The notes beneath the pieces are model-generated. The model saw only the letters and a program-made list of their open reading frames with translations, did not search any database and was not told the DNA's origin. Made by a program: the position numbers and the translations under genes. This document shows positions 39,381-50,801 of a stretch of DNA of 64,000 nt, piece after piece. Numbering within the stretch: the first letter of the stretch is position 1; every line of letters begins with the position of its first letter. Source of the stretch: Sulfuritalea sp. (GTDB lineage Bacteria; Pseudomonadota; Gammaproteobacteria; Burkholderiales; Rhodocyclaceae); the NCBI GenBank assembly GCA_023700805.1, contig JAMPYF010000006.1, forward strand, positions 62,001 through 126,000. Reading direction: 5' to 3'.

Positions 39381-39403
39381 GCCGGCGATTATACAAAGCC
39401 GGC
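39381..39403 (-). promoter_or_regulatory. Candidate rpsF promoter -10 region
   Basis: A perfect TATAAT on the minus strand (39393-39388) sits between two GCCGGC blocks (39381-39386 and 39398-39403), about 70 bases before the rpsF ATG. No good -35 at the right distance. Confidence 0.5.
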
Positions 39404-39451
39404 AGCGCCGAAGCAAGCTAAATCCGCGACTATTCAGGGCCTTGCAGGCCG

Positions 39452-39640
39452 CTAGCCGCAGTAGCGCAGACCCATCAGATTCAGCAGCAATTCCGGCTGC
39501 CGATAGGCGCCAAACGCCAGCGCGGTGACGATCGCCGCGGCCAGCAGGGCGATCGTCCATAGCGCGCGCCGCGACCAAACCTGGCGCGGCGGTGACGTGG
39601 GGCCTTGTTCGCTATGGGCAATTTGATCGGAGGTGACCAT
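39452..39640 (-). CDS. Small single-pass membrane protein
   Basis: Unrecognised. 62 aa from ATG 39640: a polar N-terminus ([18 protein letters not shown]), then [20 protein letters not shown] as one membrane helix and a short tail ending MGLRYCG. The frame is open upstream (to 39757), but that part overlaps the pseudouridine synthase gene. No clear ribosome site. Follows the pseudouridine synthase gene in the same direction and precedes rpsF. Confidence 0.5.
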   Translation of the reverse strand: MVTSDQIAHSEQGPTSPPRQVWSRRALWTIALLAAAIVTALAFGAYRQPELLLNLMGLRYCG

Positions 39641-39692
39641 TCGTGCATGTTCGGCAAGCTTGCCGGCCAAGTCAAGCCCATCCGGCACGCGC

Positions 39693-40427
39693 CTAGAACA
39701 CTTCGCCTTCGCGCAGGAAGCGCCACTGCCCCAGAGGCAGGTCGCCCAGCCGCACACGGCCGATACGAACCCGCTTCAGACCGGTGACCCGCAGGCCGAC
39801 CAGTTCGCACATGCGCCGGATCTGTCGCTTGCGGCCTTCGGTCAGGACGAAACTCAGCTGATCCGGATTGGCCCAGGCCACCCGGGCCGGACGCAGCTTT
39901 CTGCCGTCCAGTTCCAGGCCGTGATTGAGCAGCGCCAGGCCGCGGGCGTCGAGCGCGCCCTCGACCCGCACCAGATACTCCTTCTCCACCTTGGAATCGT
40001 CGCCGATCAGTTGGCGCGCGACGCGGCCGTCCTGGGTCAGCACCAGCAAACCGGTGGAATCGATGTCGAGCCGACCGGCCGGCGCCAGGCCCTTCAGGTG
40101 CGAGGGCTGGAAGCGCTGGTGGTCGCCCGCCATTTGCGTCGTTGCCGAAATCAGGCTGGCCGCCGGGCGGTGGCCGTCCTCGGCCTGGCCCGAGACATAA
40201 CCGATGGGCTTGTGCAGCAACAGGGTCGCCTGTCGCGCCTGGGTCGCGCGCGCCTCCGGCGCCAGGGTAATCACCGCGTCGGCGGCCGCCCGGGTACCGA
40301 GCTGGGTGACCCGCTGGCCGTCGACGAACACCAGGCCGCGCTCAATATAGCCGTCCGCCTCGCGGCGCGAGCAGAGGCCGCGCTCGGCCAGCAGTTTGGA
40401 AACCCGGATTCCCTGCGTATCATTCAT
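39693..40427 (-). CDS. 23S rRNA pseudouridine synthase, RluF-like
   Basis: RsuA-family pseudouridine synthase. 244 aa. S4 domain [20 protein letters not shown] at the start, [18 protein letters not shown] with the catalytic Asp near residue 115, and [16 protein letters not shown] near 200. Closest to the RluF group (23S position 2604); RluE or RsuA activity cannot be excluded. Divergent from rlmJ, with 24 bases between their start codons. Confidence 0.88.
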   Translation of the reverse strand: MNDTQGIRVSKLLAERGLCSRREADGYIERGLVFVDGQRVTQLGTRAAADAVITLAPEARATQARQATLLLHKPIGYVSGQAEDGHRPAASLISATTQMAGDHQRFQPSHLKGLAPAGRLDIDSTGLLVLTQDGRVARQLIGDDSKVEKEYLVRVEGALDARGLALLNHGLELDGRKLRPARVAWANPDQLSFVLTEGRKRQIRRMCELVGLRVTGLKRVRIGRVRLGDLPLGQWRFLREGEVF

Positions 40428-40451
40428 GGTCGCGCATTCTATCCCGCCCCC

Positions 40452-41324
40452 ATGCTCAGTTATCGCCACGCCTTTCACGCCGGCAACCACGCCGACGTCC
40501 TCAAGCATCTCGTGCTGATGCTTTGCATCGAGCACATGAACAGCAAGGACAAGCCCTACACCCTGGTCGACACCCATGCCGGCGCGGGTTTCTACGCTCT
40601 CGATGCCGAAGAGGCCAAACGCACCGGGGAGTATGTGGAAGGCATTGCCCGGCTGTGGGAACGCAAGGACCTGCCCCGCGCACTGGCTGCCTACGTGGCC
40701 TTGGTGCGCGCGCTGAACGGCAGCGCCACCTTGCGTCGCTATCCCGGATCGCCGCGCATTGCCGCCGAGCTGATGCGGGACAGCGCCCAGGCGCGCGACA
40801 CCCTGCGGCTATGCGAGCTGCACTCCACCGATTTCGCCCTGCTGCGCCGTCAGTTCAAGGATGCCGGCCGCCGCGTCACGGTCGAGCAGGCGGACGGCTT
40901 CGAAGTGCTGAAAGCCGCGCTGCCGCCGCCATCACGCCGTGGGCTGGTGCTGATCGATCCGTCCTACGAAATCAAGAGCGACTACATGAAAGTCGCCGCC
41001 GCGATCAAGGACGCCCTGAAACGCTTTGCCACCGGCACCTATCTGGTCTGGCACCCGATGCTGCCCACCATCGAAGCCAATCAACTGCCCGACAGGCTGA
41101 AGAAAGCCGGCGCCAGCCACTGGCTGCACGCCACACTGAGCGTGCGCGCACCGGCGACGAAAGGCCGCGGCATGCACGGCAGCGGCATGTTCGTGATCAA
41201 CCCGCCATGGACGCTGGCCGCCACTCTGGAAGAATGCCTGCCCTATCTCGCCGCCGCGCTGGCGCTGGACGACGGCGCCGGCTGGAGCGTCGACCAGTTC
41301 GAGGCCAGCGCAAAAAAGGACTGA
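40452..41324 (+). CDS. rlmJ: 23S rRNA (adenine-2030-N6)-methyltransferase
   Basis: Methylates A2030 of 23S rRNA. 290 aa. [20 protein letters not shown] is the family's hallmark start; THAGAGFY is the SAM site and LVLIDPSYE (DPPY-like) the catalytic motif near residue 165. It ends five bases before the stop of the converging acetoacetyl-CoA synthetase gene. Confidence 0.95.
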   Translation: MLSYRHAFHAGNHADVLKHLVLMLCIEHMNSKDKPYTLVDTHAGAGFYALDAEEAKRTGEYVEGIARLWERKDLPRALAAYVALVRALNGSATLRRYPGSPRIAAELMRDSAQARDTLRLCELHSTDFALLRRQFKDAGRRVTVEQADGFEVLKAALPPPSRRGLVLIDPSYEIKSDYMKVAAAIKDALKRFATGTYLVWHPMLPTIEANQLPDRLKKAGASHWLHATLSVRAPATKGRGMHGSGMFVINPPWTLAATLEECLPYLAAALALDDGAGWSVDQFEASAKKD

Positions 41325-41329
41325 AGCGC

Positions 41330-43315
<1,986 letters not shown>

Positions 43316-43324
43316 GGGTTCCTG

Positions 43325-43738
43325 TTACAGACAGCTCGCGCGCAGCGAATCGGGCAGGGGAATCGATTTCCCCGTCTGCGGATTGATCCACACCAGCTTG
43401 GCCGCGCCTTCGGCGTAGAGCCGGTCTTCACCGACCAGGCGCAGCTCGTAATAAGTGGGCACGCTGCTGCGCCCCGGACTGCCGCAGAACATGCGGCAGT
43501 CGACGCTGCCCGGATAGGTGAAGGGAATCTGGAAGGTGCAGCTTGCATTGACGATCACCGGACCCTCGGTCTGCGTTACTCCGGTGCCGAAGCCGAAGGC
43601 CTCCAGCCACTCGATGCGAGTCTGCTCCATGTAGCGGAAATAGACCGTGTTATTGACATGTCCCATGGCATCCTGATCGCCCCAGCGGATGGGCATCTGA
43701 TTGCTGTAGACGAGCTTGCGGTGGTGTTCCATGGGCAT
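43325..43738 (-). CDS. Acyl-CoA thioesterase (4-hydroxybenzoyl-CoA thioesterase type)
   Basis: Hotdog-fold thioesterase, hydrolysing an acyl-CoA. 137 aa. PIRWGDQDAMGHVNNTVYFR near residue 17 contains the catalytic Asp, and ASCTFQIPFTYPGSVDCRMF follows. Substrate unknown. Upstream of the acetoacetyl-CoA synthetase gene; divergent from etfQO. Confidence 0.88.
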   Translation of the reverse strand: MPMEHHRKLVYSNQMPIRWGDQDAMGHVNNTVYFRYMEQTRIEWLEAFGFGTGVTQTEGPVIVNASCTFQIPFTYPGSVDCRMFCGSPGRSSVPTYYELRLVGEDRLYAEGAAKLVWINPQTGKSIPLPDSLRASCL

Positions 43739-43768
43739 CGGGAATGAGGTGTTATAGAAGACTTCAAG

Positions 43769-43776
43769 ATTATAAT
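43769..43776. promoter_or_regulatory. Candidate -10 elements between thioesterase and etfQO
   Basis: The palindromic ATTATAAT gives TATAAT on both strands within the 69-base divergent gap. No strong -35 is visible on either side. Confidence 0.4.
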
Positions 43777-43807
43777 CGCGCGATCAAACTAATCGATCGG
43801 GGTCAGC

Positions 43808-45439
43808 ATGCAGCGCGAAGCCATGGAATTCGACGTCGTCATCGTGGGCGGAGGTCCGGCCGGACTTGCCGCCGCGATCCGCCTCAAGCAGATCAATGCC
43901 GAGCTTGGCGTTTGCCTGATCGAAAAGGGCTCGGAGATCGGCGCCCACATTCTCTCCGGCGCGGTCATGGATCCGCGTGCGCTGACCGAGCTGATCCCCG
44001 ACTGGCAGGCCCAGGGCGCACCGATGGACACCGCGGTGACCCGCGACCGCTTCGCCTTCCTGACCCGGCACGGCTTCGTCGACCTGCCCACCCTGCTGCT
44101 GCCGGGATGTTTCCAGAACCACGGCAACTACGTGATCAGCCTCGGCCAGATGTGCCGCTGGCTGGGCGCGCAGGCCGAAGCGCTGGGTGTCGAGATCTAC
44201 CCCGGCTTCGCCGGCGCCGAGGTGCTCTACGACGAGAGCGGCGCGGTGCGCGGCGTCGCCACCGGCGACATGGGACTCACGCGCGACGGCCAGCCCGGCC
44301 CCAACCATCAGCCGGGCATGGAACTGCTGGCCAAGTACACGCTGTTTGCCGAAGGCTGCCGCGGCCACCTGGGCAAGCAGATCGAGGCGAAGTTCAATCT
44401 GCGCGCCGACTCCGATCCGCAGACCTACGCCATCGGCATCAAGGAACTGTGGGAGGTCGACCCCGAGCAGTTCGAGAAGGGCCTGGTGATGCACACCTTC
44501 GGCTGGCCGATGAAATCCGACACCTATGGCGGCGGCTTCATTTACCACTTCGGCGAGAACCTGGTTTCCGCGGGCCTGGTGGTCGGCCTCGGCTACAAGA
44601 ATCCCTTCCTCTCGCCCTTCGAGGAAATGCAGCGCATGAAGACGCACCCGCAGATCGCGCCGCTGTTCAAGGGCGCCAAGCGCCTGGCCTATGGTGCCCG
44701 CGCGCTGGCCGCGGGCGGCCTGCAGTCGCTGCCGAAACTGGATTTCCCGGGCGGCGCGCTGATCGGCGACGACGCCGGCATGCTGGTCGCCTCGCGCATC
44801 AAGGGCAGCCACGCCGCAATCAAGAGCGGCATGCTGGCCGGTGAAGCCGCCGCCGCCGCACTCGCTGCGGGCCGCGCCAACGATGCGCTGACGGCCTACC
44901 CGGAAGCCTTCCGCGAATCATGGCTCTACGAAGAACTGCATACCGCGCGCAACTTCAAGCCGTGGATGGCCAAGGGCCTGTGGACCGGTTCGATCATGTT
45001 CGGCATCGACCAGGTGCTGCTGCGCGGCAAGGCGCCATGGACCCTGCACAACACGGCCGACCATCTCAAGCTGAAACCCGCCGCAGAGTGCCAGCCGATC
45101 GCCTACCCGAAGCCCGACGGCGTGCTGACCTTCGACCGGCTCTCCTCCGTGTTCCTCTCGAACACCAATCACGAGGAAGACCAGCCCTGCCATCTGCAGT
45201 TGAAAAACGCCGAGGTGCCGATCAGCACCAATCTGGCGCTCTACGACGCCCCCGAGCAGCGCTATTGCCCGGCCGGCGTGTATGAGATCGTGCGCGACGA
45301 GAGCGGCGCCAATCCTCGGCTGCAGATCAACGCGCAGAATTGCGTGCACTGCAAGACCTGCGACATCAAGGATCCGACGCAGAACATCAACTGGGTGGTG
45401 CCGCAAGGCGGCGAGGGGCCGATCTACACCCAGATGTAA
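43808..45439 (+). CDS. Electron transfer flavoprotein-ubiquinone oxidoreductase
   Basis: Passes electrons from ETF to the quinone pool; membrane-associated. 543 aa. FAD motif VVIVGGGPAGLAAAIRL near the N-terminus, IKSGMLAGEAAAAAL near residue 340, and the C-terminal 4Fe-4S site: RYCPAGVYEI and NCVHCKTCDIKDPTQNINW. It completes the chain from the acyl-CoA dehydrogenases in this window through EtfAB. The start could also be the second Met (43823). Confidence 0.95.
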   Translation: MQREAMEFDVVIVGGGPAGLAAAIRLKQINAELGVCLIEKGSEIGAHILSGAVMDPRALTELIPDWQAQGAPMDTAVTRDRFAFLTRHGFVDLPTLLLPGCFQNHGNYVISLGQMCRWLGAQAEALGVEIYPGFAGAEVLYDESGAVRGVATGDMGLTRDGQPGPNHQPGMELLAKYTLFAEGCRGHLGKQIEAKFNLRADSDPQTYAIGIKELWEVDPEQFEKGLVMHTFGWPMKSDTYGGGFIYHFGENLVSAGLVVGLGYKNPFLSPFEEMQRMKTHPQIAPLFKGAKRLAYGARALAAGGLQSLPKLDFPGGALIGDDAGMLVASRIKGSHAAIKSGMLAGEAAAAALAAGRANDALTAYPEAFRESWLYEELHTARNFKPWMAKGLWTGSIMFGIDQVLLRGKAPWTLHNTADHLKLKPAAECQPIAYPKPDGVLTFDRLSSVFLSNTNHEEDQPCHLQLKNAEVPISTNLALYDAPEQRYCPAGVYEIVRDESGANPRLQINAQNCVHCKTCDIKDPTQNINWVVPQGGEGPIYTQM

Positions 45440-45452
45440 TCCATTTGCGGCC

Positions 45453-45470
45453 GGCGGCGGCCGCGCCGCC
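45453..45470. terminator. Stem-loop between converging etfQO and GGDEF genes
   Basis: GGCGGCG (45453-45459) pairs with CGCCGCC (45464-45470) around a four-base loop, in the 33-base gap between two converging stop codons. No T-run. Confidence 0.5.
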
Positions 45471-45472
45471 GC

Positions 45473-47209
45473 TCAGTCGGAATCCCCGCGCCGGCCGCTG
45501 CCGCCCTGGAAAAACCGGTAGTTGCCGCGACCGCCCTGCTTGACCTGGTACATCGCGGCATCGGCATGCCGAAGCAGTTCGTCCATGTCGCCGCTGTCCT
45601 CGGGATAAGTGCTGATGCCGATGCTGGGCGTTGCGGCGACCGCGACATCGCCCAGCGCATAGGCAGGCATCAGCGCATCCAGCAGTTTCCTCGCCACCAG
45701 ATCGACGTCGGCAATCTGCTTGACGTCCGGCAGCAGCACCACGAACTCGTCGCCGCCCAGGCGCGCCACGGTATCCACCGCGCGCACGCTGGCCTTCATG
45801 CGCTGCCCGACGGCCTTGAGCAGGTCGTCGCCAGCGGCGTGGCCCAGGGTGTCGTTGACCTGCTTGAAGTGATCGAGGTCGATGTACAGCAGCGCCACCC
45901 CGACCCCGGCGCGGACCGCCCGTTCGATGGCCTGGTCGAGCCGATCGAGCAGCAGGCAGCGGTTGGGCAGGCCGGTCAGGGTGTCGTAGTGGGCGAGCTG
46001 GTCGAGCCTTTCCTCGATGGTGCGGCGCTCGGAGATGTCGTAGAAAATCCCGACAAAATTGTTGAGCTCGCCATCCGGTCCGCGGATCGCGTTGATCGAC
46101 AGGTACTTCGGATACATGCTGCCGTCCTTGCGCCGGTCCCAGATGTCGCCGTGCCAGTGGCCATTTTCCAGCAGCGCCGACCACATGTAGTCGTAGAAGG
46201 CGCGGTCGTGGCGCCCCGACTTGAGGATGCGCGGGGTGTTGCCCAGCGCTTCCTCGCGGCTGTAGCCGGTGAGCTGGGTGAATGCGCCGTTCACCGAGAT
46301 GATGCGGCCATCGGCGCCGGTGACGACGATCGCATGGTCGGTCGCCTCGAAGGCGCGGGCGCACAGCGCGGCGTGGCCCTGCTCGCGGCGCAGCGCGGTG
46401 ACGTCTTCGCCGATAAGCACGCTGCATTTGATCCGGCCCGACCCCTCGCGCAAGACGATGGCATGCCAGGCGACATTGCAGGACTGGCCGTCGCCGGCCA
46501 CCAGTTCCGACTCGAACTCGACCGGGAAGTGGTTGCTCTGCATGCCGCCCGGATAGAGCGTCGCCAGCAGCTTGCGGTCGCCGGGGGCAAGGTGGCGCTC
46601 GAACAGATCGCAGCCCATCAGCTCCACCGGGCTGCGCTGCAGCAGCCGGCACAGGCCGCCGTTGGAAAACTGTATTTTGCCTTGCGGGTCGAGGATCACG
46701 GCAATCAGCCGCGTCTGCTTCAGCAACTCGATCATGCGCTGGGCCGATTGCTCCAGGTCCGTCTCGCTGCTGCCGCAGGCCGTGACGTCGAAGCACAGGC
46801 CAAGATAGCCGGAAAATTCTCCCGCTGCGTCGATGCGCGGCATGCCGCGGTGCACGAACCAGCGGAATTCGCCGTCTTCACGTAGGTAGCGGAACAACAC
46901 CTGGAAGGGCTGCCGCTCGCGCCGGGCTTCCTCCAGCCGGGTTTCCAGGTTTCCCCTGTCCTCCGGATGTACCCGGTCCAGCCAGCCACGGCCGAGTTCC
47001 TGCGATTGCTCGCGGCCGGTGAATTCCGCCCAGGAGGGACTGACGAAGTCGCAGCGGCCATCGGCGTCGCTGGTCCAGGCCAGCAGGTGGGCCGGAAAGG
47101 CCAGAAAATGCAGAGTTTCCTCGCAACCGGGATAGGACTCCCGGTCGGGCTCGATGCCTTTGTCCATGATTGTTGCGCCCCCACGCACGGTTCCCGCCCT
47201 GGCCGTCAT
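45473..47209 (-). CDS. PAS-domain diguanylate cyclase
   Basis: Makes cyclic di-GMP in response to an unknown signal. 578 aa from ATG 47209 (GGAAG upstream); an ATG at 47167 is possible. No membrane segment, so cytoplasmic. About three PAS domains (one with PSWAEFTGREQSQELGRGW, one with ITVNGAFTQLTGYSREEALG-like text near residue 310), then GGDEF: DTLTGLPNRCLLLDRL, LDHFKQVNDTLGHAAGDDLL and ARLGGDEFVVLLPD. The RAVD five residues before GGDEF is an RxxD inhibitory site. Converges on etfQO. Confidence 0.92.
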   Translation of the reverse strand: MTARAGTVRGGATIMDKGIEPDRESYPGCEETLHFLAFPAHLLAWTSDADGRCDFVSPSWAEFTGREQSQELGRGWLDRVHPEDRGNLETRLEEARRERQPFQVLFRYLREDGEFRWFVHRGMPRIDAAGEFSGYLGLCFDVTACGSSETDLEQSAQRMIELLKQTRLIAVILDPQGKIQFSNGGLCRLLQRSPVELMGCDLFERHLAPGDRKLLATLYPGGMQSNHFPVEFESELVAGDGQSCNVAWHAIVLREGSGRIKCSVLIGEDVTALRREQGHAALCARAFEATDHAIVVTGADGRIISVNGAFTQLTGYSREEALGNTPRILKSGRHDRAFYDYMWSALLENGHWHGDIWDRRKDGSMYPKYLSINAIRGPDGELNNFVGIFYDISERRTIEERLDQLAHYDTLTGLPNRCLLLDRLDQAIERAVRAGVGVALLYIDLDHFKQVNDTLGHAAGDDLLKAVGQRMKASVRAVDTVARLGGDEFVVLLPDVKQIADVDLVARKLLDALMPAYALGDVAVAATPSIGISTYPEDSGDMDELLRHADAAMYQVKQGGRGNYRFFQGGSGRRGDSD

Positions 47210-47333
47210 GTCACTTCCGCGGCTCGGCAGGGAGGCGAGTCTAGCCGCTGCGGCAAGCGACTGCAAGAATCCGGGGAGCGCGGCCGGCGCCTGCGATCAG
47301 GTTCGCGGCTGCAGTCGGGCCGGCAGCGCCAAG

Positions 47334-47355
47334 AGTTGGCGCTGGCGACACGGCG
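47334..47355 (+). repeat. Dispersed 22-nt motif in intergenic DNA
   Basis: AGTTGGCGCTGGCG, AC, ACGGCG: full match. Not in any gene: it lies in the 155-base gap between the end of the acyl-CoA dehydrogenase gene and the GGDEF gene. The remainder of the gap shows nothing recognisable. Confidence 0.7.
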
Positions 47356-47364
47356 AGAGAAATC

Positions 47365-49155
47365 TCAGAACATCGCTTCGTCCAGCGCCAGTGCGCTCGC
47401 GCCACCCTGCACCACCTCCTGCGCCAGGCCGGCCGCGGCGGCCATGACGTGGTCCGCGTAGAAGTGCGCCGTGGCGATCTTGGCCGGGAAGAAGGGATCG
47501 GCATCCCCGGCGGCAATCTTGCGCTGCGCCACGAGCGCGGCGCGCGCCATCATCCAGCCGCCGGAGACGATGCCCATCAGGCGCAGGAAAGGCACGGCAC
47601 CGGCGGCTACCGCGCGCACTTCCTTGCCGTAATTGGCGACGATGTAATCGGTAGCCTGCTGCAAGGCATCGATGCCGCGGCCCAGCGCGGCATCGATGGC
47701 GGCGAAGCCGCTTCCCGACTGCTGCGCGAGTTCGCTGCGGGTCTGCTGCATCATGCCGATCACGGACTTGACCGTGGCGCCGCCCTCGCGGGCGATCTTG
47801 CGCCCCATCAGGTCGTTGGCCTGGATGCCGGTGGTGCCTTCGTAGATGGTCGTGATGCGCGCGTCGCGCATGAACTGCGCGGCGCCGGTTTCCTCGATGA
47901 ATCCCATGCCGCCATGAATCTGCACGCCCAGGTAGGCCATCTCGTTGCCGGTCTCGGTGCTCCAGCCCTTGACCACCGGAATCATCAGGTCGACATAGGC
48001 CTGGTTCTGCGCGCGCTCGGCAGCGTCGGGATGACGCGCGGCCGCATCGTGCGCGGCGGCGACCGAATAGGCCAGCGCACGCATGGCTTCCACGTTCGAG
48101 CGCATCAGCATCAGCATGCGGCGGATGTCCGGATGCTTGATGATAGCCACGCCGGCGGCCGAACCTTCGATGGCACGGCCCTGCACGCGCTCGCGGGCAT
48201 AGCTCACGGCGTGCTGGTAGGCACGCTCGGCGATCGCCAGGCCTTCGAGTCCCACCGCGAAGCGCGCCGCGTTCATCATGACGAACATGTACTTGAGGCC
48301 CTGGTTCTCCTGGCCCACCAGGGTGCCGATCGCGCCGCCGTTGTCGCCCAGCGCCATGACGCAGGTCGGGCTGGCATGGATGCCGAGCTTGTGCTCGATC
48401 GAGACGCAATAGCTGTCGTTGCGCGCGCCCAGCGAGCCATCCGCATTCACCAGGAACTTGGGCACGACGAACAGCGAAATGCCCTTGACGCCCTCGGGCG
48501 CATCCGGCGTGCGGGCCAACACGAGGTGGATGGTGTTCTCCGCCATGTCGTGGTCGCCGTAGGTGATGAATATCTTCTGGCCGAAGATGCGGTAGCTGCC
48601 GTCGCCCTGCGGTACGGCGCGCGAGCGGATCGCCGCCAGGTCGGAACCGGCCTGCGGCTCGGTGATGTTCATGGTGCCGGTCCAGTTGCCGGAAATCATG
48701 TTGGGCAAGTACATCGCCTTCTGCTGCTCGTTGCCGGCGAGCTCCAGCGCCTCGATCGCGCCCAGCGTCAGCAAGGGGCAGAGCGAGAAGGAGATGTTGG
48801 CGGACTTCCACATTTCCTGCACCGCGGCAGAAACCACCTTGGGCAGGCCCTGGCCGCCGTGCTCGGGATTGCCCGAAAGCGCGTTCCAGCCGTTATCGAC
48901 GAACTGCCGGTAGGCCTCCTTGAAGCCCTTGGGCATGGTCACGGACTTGTCGGCCCACTTCGCGCCTTCCTGATCGCCGCTGTAGTTGAGCGGGTCCAGC
49001 ACGCCTCCGGTGAACTTCGCGGATTCGTCGAGAATCGCCTCGACCACGTCGCTCGTCGCCTCTTCGTAACCGGGCAGTGCGGCGACCTTGTCGAGGCCGG
49101 CCAGTTCCGTCAATACGAACTGCATGTCCTTCAATGGGGCGGCATAGCTACTCAT
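47365..49155 (-). CDS. Acyl-CoA dehydrogenase, long (DmdC/FadE-like) form 1
   Basis: FAD-dependent acyl-CoA dehydrogenase. 596 aa, in the ~600-residue subfamily that includes DmdC and medium/long-chain enzymes. TMNITEPQAGSDLAAIRSRA near residue 165, FGQKIFITYGDHDMAENTIH and the C-terminal ARITTIYEGTTGIQANDLMGRK. Parallel to the copy at 57268-59058 but clearly diverged. Last gene of etfB-etfA-(CbiM-like)-acyl-CoA dehydrogenase; spacing of 15 bases to the membrane-protein gene suggests one transcript. Confidence 0.92.
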   Translation of the reverse strand: MSSYAAPLKDMQFVLTELAGLDKVAALPGYEEATSDVVEAILDESAKFTGGVLDPLNYSGDQEGAKWADKSVTMPKGFKEAYRQFVDNGWNALSGNPEHGGQGLPKVVSAAVQEMWKSANISFSLCPLLTLGAIEALELAGNEQQKAMYLPNMISGNWTGTMNITEPQAGSDLAAIRSRAVPQGDGSYRIFGQKIFITYGDHDMAENTIHLVLARTPDAPEGVKGISLFVVPKFLVNADGSLGARNDSYCVSIEHKLGIHASPTCVMALGDNGGAIGTLVGQENQGLKYMFVMMNAARFAVGLEGLAIAERAYQHAVSYARERVQGRAIEGSAAGVAIIKHPDIRRMLMLMRSNVEAMRALAYSVAAAHDAAARHPDAAERAQNQAYVDLMIPVVKGWSTETGNEMAYLGVQIHGGMGFIEETGAAQFMRDARITTIYEGTTGIQANDLMGRKIAREGGATVKSVIGMMQQTRSELAQQSGSGFAAIDAALGRGIDALQQATDYIVANYGKEVRAVAAGAVPFLRLMGIVSGGWMMARAALVAQRKIAAGDADPFFPAKIATAHFYADHVMAAAAGLAQEVVQGGASALALDEAMF

Positions 49156-49170
49156 GTTCTTACTCCGTTA

Positions 49171-49848
49171 TCATTTGATCAGAAGATAGCGCCGGTCGTC
49201 GAAGCTGCCGATCCAATGTGGCACATACACCACCATCAGCGTCACCATGGCGCCGTTGAGCCAGGCCTCGGCGAAACCCAGCAGCAGATAGAAGGGCAGA
49301 TAGTCGTCGAGCAGCGCGGCCGCCGGATACACGCCGGCCAGCCACAGCAGCGCGCTGGCCAGCAGGCCGGTCGCCATGATCGCTGCCGCCGCGCCGAAAA
49401 AAGCGGTGCCGAATACATAGACGAAAAAATTTCGCGGCAGCCAGCGTTCGACGCCGCGCCGGATGCCGTCCGCCAGCAGCGGCGGAAACACCGCCAGCAC
49501 CAGCGCATTGAGGCCGTACGCCAGCCAAGCCGACTGCCCCTGCAATTCGCCGTTGAGGGTCACGCCGGCGAGCACCGCGGACAAGCCGACGATCGCCAGC
49601 TGCCGGCCGAACATCAGCGTGAACATCGTCGCGCCGAGCAGATGCAGGTTCAGTCCCGGCTTGACCCCGGCCTTCATGCTCCAGACCAGCACCAGCAGCA
49701 CCACGGTGCCGAGCCACACATTCAACTGTGCGGAATCGCCCAGACGCTGCCATGGCGCGGTCCTGAAGCACCAGAACCAGACCGCCAACAGAGGCAGGAA
49801 AGCCCCGAGCGCCCAGGCTTGCGGAAACAGGGCGTCGGGGAAGTTCAT
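49171..49848 (-). CDS. CbiM-like energy-coupling-factor membrane protein
   Basis: Integral membrane protein, about six helices, 225 aa, resembling the CbiM-like permeases of energy-coupling-factor transporters. GLNLHLLGATMFTLMFG near residue 65 and YLPFYLLLGFAEAWLNGAMV near the C-terminus fit. The usual metal-binding N-terminal MHI(x)P start is absent, so cobalt or nickel transport cannot be assumed. It lies between etfA and an acyl-CoA dehydrogenase, an unexpected place. Confidence 0.8.
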   Translation of the reverse strand: MNFPDALFPQAWALGAFLPLLAVWFWCFRTAPWQRLGDSAQLNVWLGTVVLLVLVWSMKAGVKPGLNLHLLGATMFTLMFGRQLAIVGLSAVLAGVTLNGELQGQSAWLAYGLNALVLAVFPPLLADGIRRGVERWLPRNFFVYVFGTAFFGAAAAIMATGLLASALLWLAGVYPAAALLDDYLPFYLLLGFAEAWLNGAMVTLMVVYVPHWIGSFDDRRYLLIK

Positions 49849-49865
49849 GAGCTTGGGCCGGCGCT

Positions 49866-50801
49866 TTAGAGTGCCGCGGTCAGATCCGGTACCGCGGCAA
49901 ACAGATCGGCGACCAGGCCATAGTCGGCGACCTGGAAGATCGGCGCGTCGGGATCCTTGTTGATCGCCACGATCACCTTGGAATCCTTCATGCCGGCCAA
50001 GTGCTGGATCGCGCCCGAAATGCCGATCGCGATATAGAGCTGCGGCGCGACGATCTTGCCGGTCTGGCCGACCTGGTAGTCGTTAGGCACGAAGCCCGCA
50101 TCGACCGCGGCGCGCGAGGCGCCCAGCGCCGCGCCGAGCTTGTCGGCCAGGGGCTCCAGCAGCTTGTGGTAGTTCTCGCCGTTGCCCATGCCGCGCCCGC
50201 CCGAGACGATGATCTTCGCCGCGCCGAGTTCCGGCCGCGCCGACTTGGTCAGTTCGCGGTTCAGCAGTTTGGACTGCCCCAGATCGGGGCCGGCCGCGAT
50301 GGCCTCGACGGCAGCGCTGCCGCCCGACGCCGCAGCGGCATCGAAGCCCGTGGTGCGCACCGTGATGACCTTGGTCGCGTCGCCCGACTTCACCGTGGCC
50401 AGCGCATTGCCGGCATAGATCGGACGGACGAAGGTGTCGGCATCGACCACGCTGATGATTTCCGAGATCTGCGCCACGTCGAGCAGCGCAGCGACGCGCG
50501 GCAGGGTGTTCTTGCCGTTGCTGGTGGCCGGGGCGATGATGTGGCTGTAGCCCGAAGCCGCATTGGCCACGATCAGGGCGGCGAGGTTCTCCGCGGTCTG
50601 GTCGCCGTAATGGGCGGCATCGGCCACTTTGACCTTGCTCACACCGGCCACTTTCGCGGCCTGCTCGGCCACAGCGCCGCAGTTGGCGCCGGCAACGAGG
50701 ATATGAATCTCGCCGCCGATCCTGGCTGCCGCGGTGACGGCATTCAGGGTCGCGGTCTTGAGGACGGCGTTGTCGTGTTCTGCGATTACAAGTATGGTCA
50801 T
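49866..50801 (-). CDS. etfA: Electron transfer flavoprotein alpha subunit
   Basis: FAD-carrying subunit of ETF, which collects electrons from acyl-CoA dehydrogenases. 311 aa. [20 protein letters not shown] at the start and, in the FAD domain, [55 protein letters not shown] and [20 protein letters not shown]. Follows etfB directly, one base after its stop. Confidence 0.96.
   Translation of the reverse strand: MTILVIAEHDNAVLKTATLNAVTAAARIGGEIHILVAGANCGAVAEQAAKVAGVSKVKVADAAHYGDQTAENLAALIVANAASGYSHIIAPATSNGKNTLPRVAALLDVAQISEIISVVDADTFVRPIYAGNALATVKSGDATKVITVRTTGFDAAAASGGSAAVEAIAAGPDLGQSKLLNRELTKSARPELGAAKIIVSGGRGMGNGENYHKLLEPLADKLGAALGASRAAVDAGFVPNDYQVGQTGKIVAPQLYIAIGISGAIQHLAGMKDSKVIVAINKDPDAPIFQVADYGLVADLFAAVPDLTAAL

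Noticed and set aside
50684-50705. Another copy of the 22-nt motif in etfA
   Set aside because: AGTTGGCGCCGGCAACGAGG keeps the first half only; too many mismatches in the rest.
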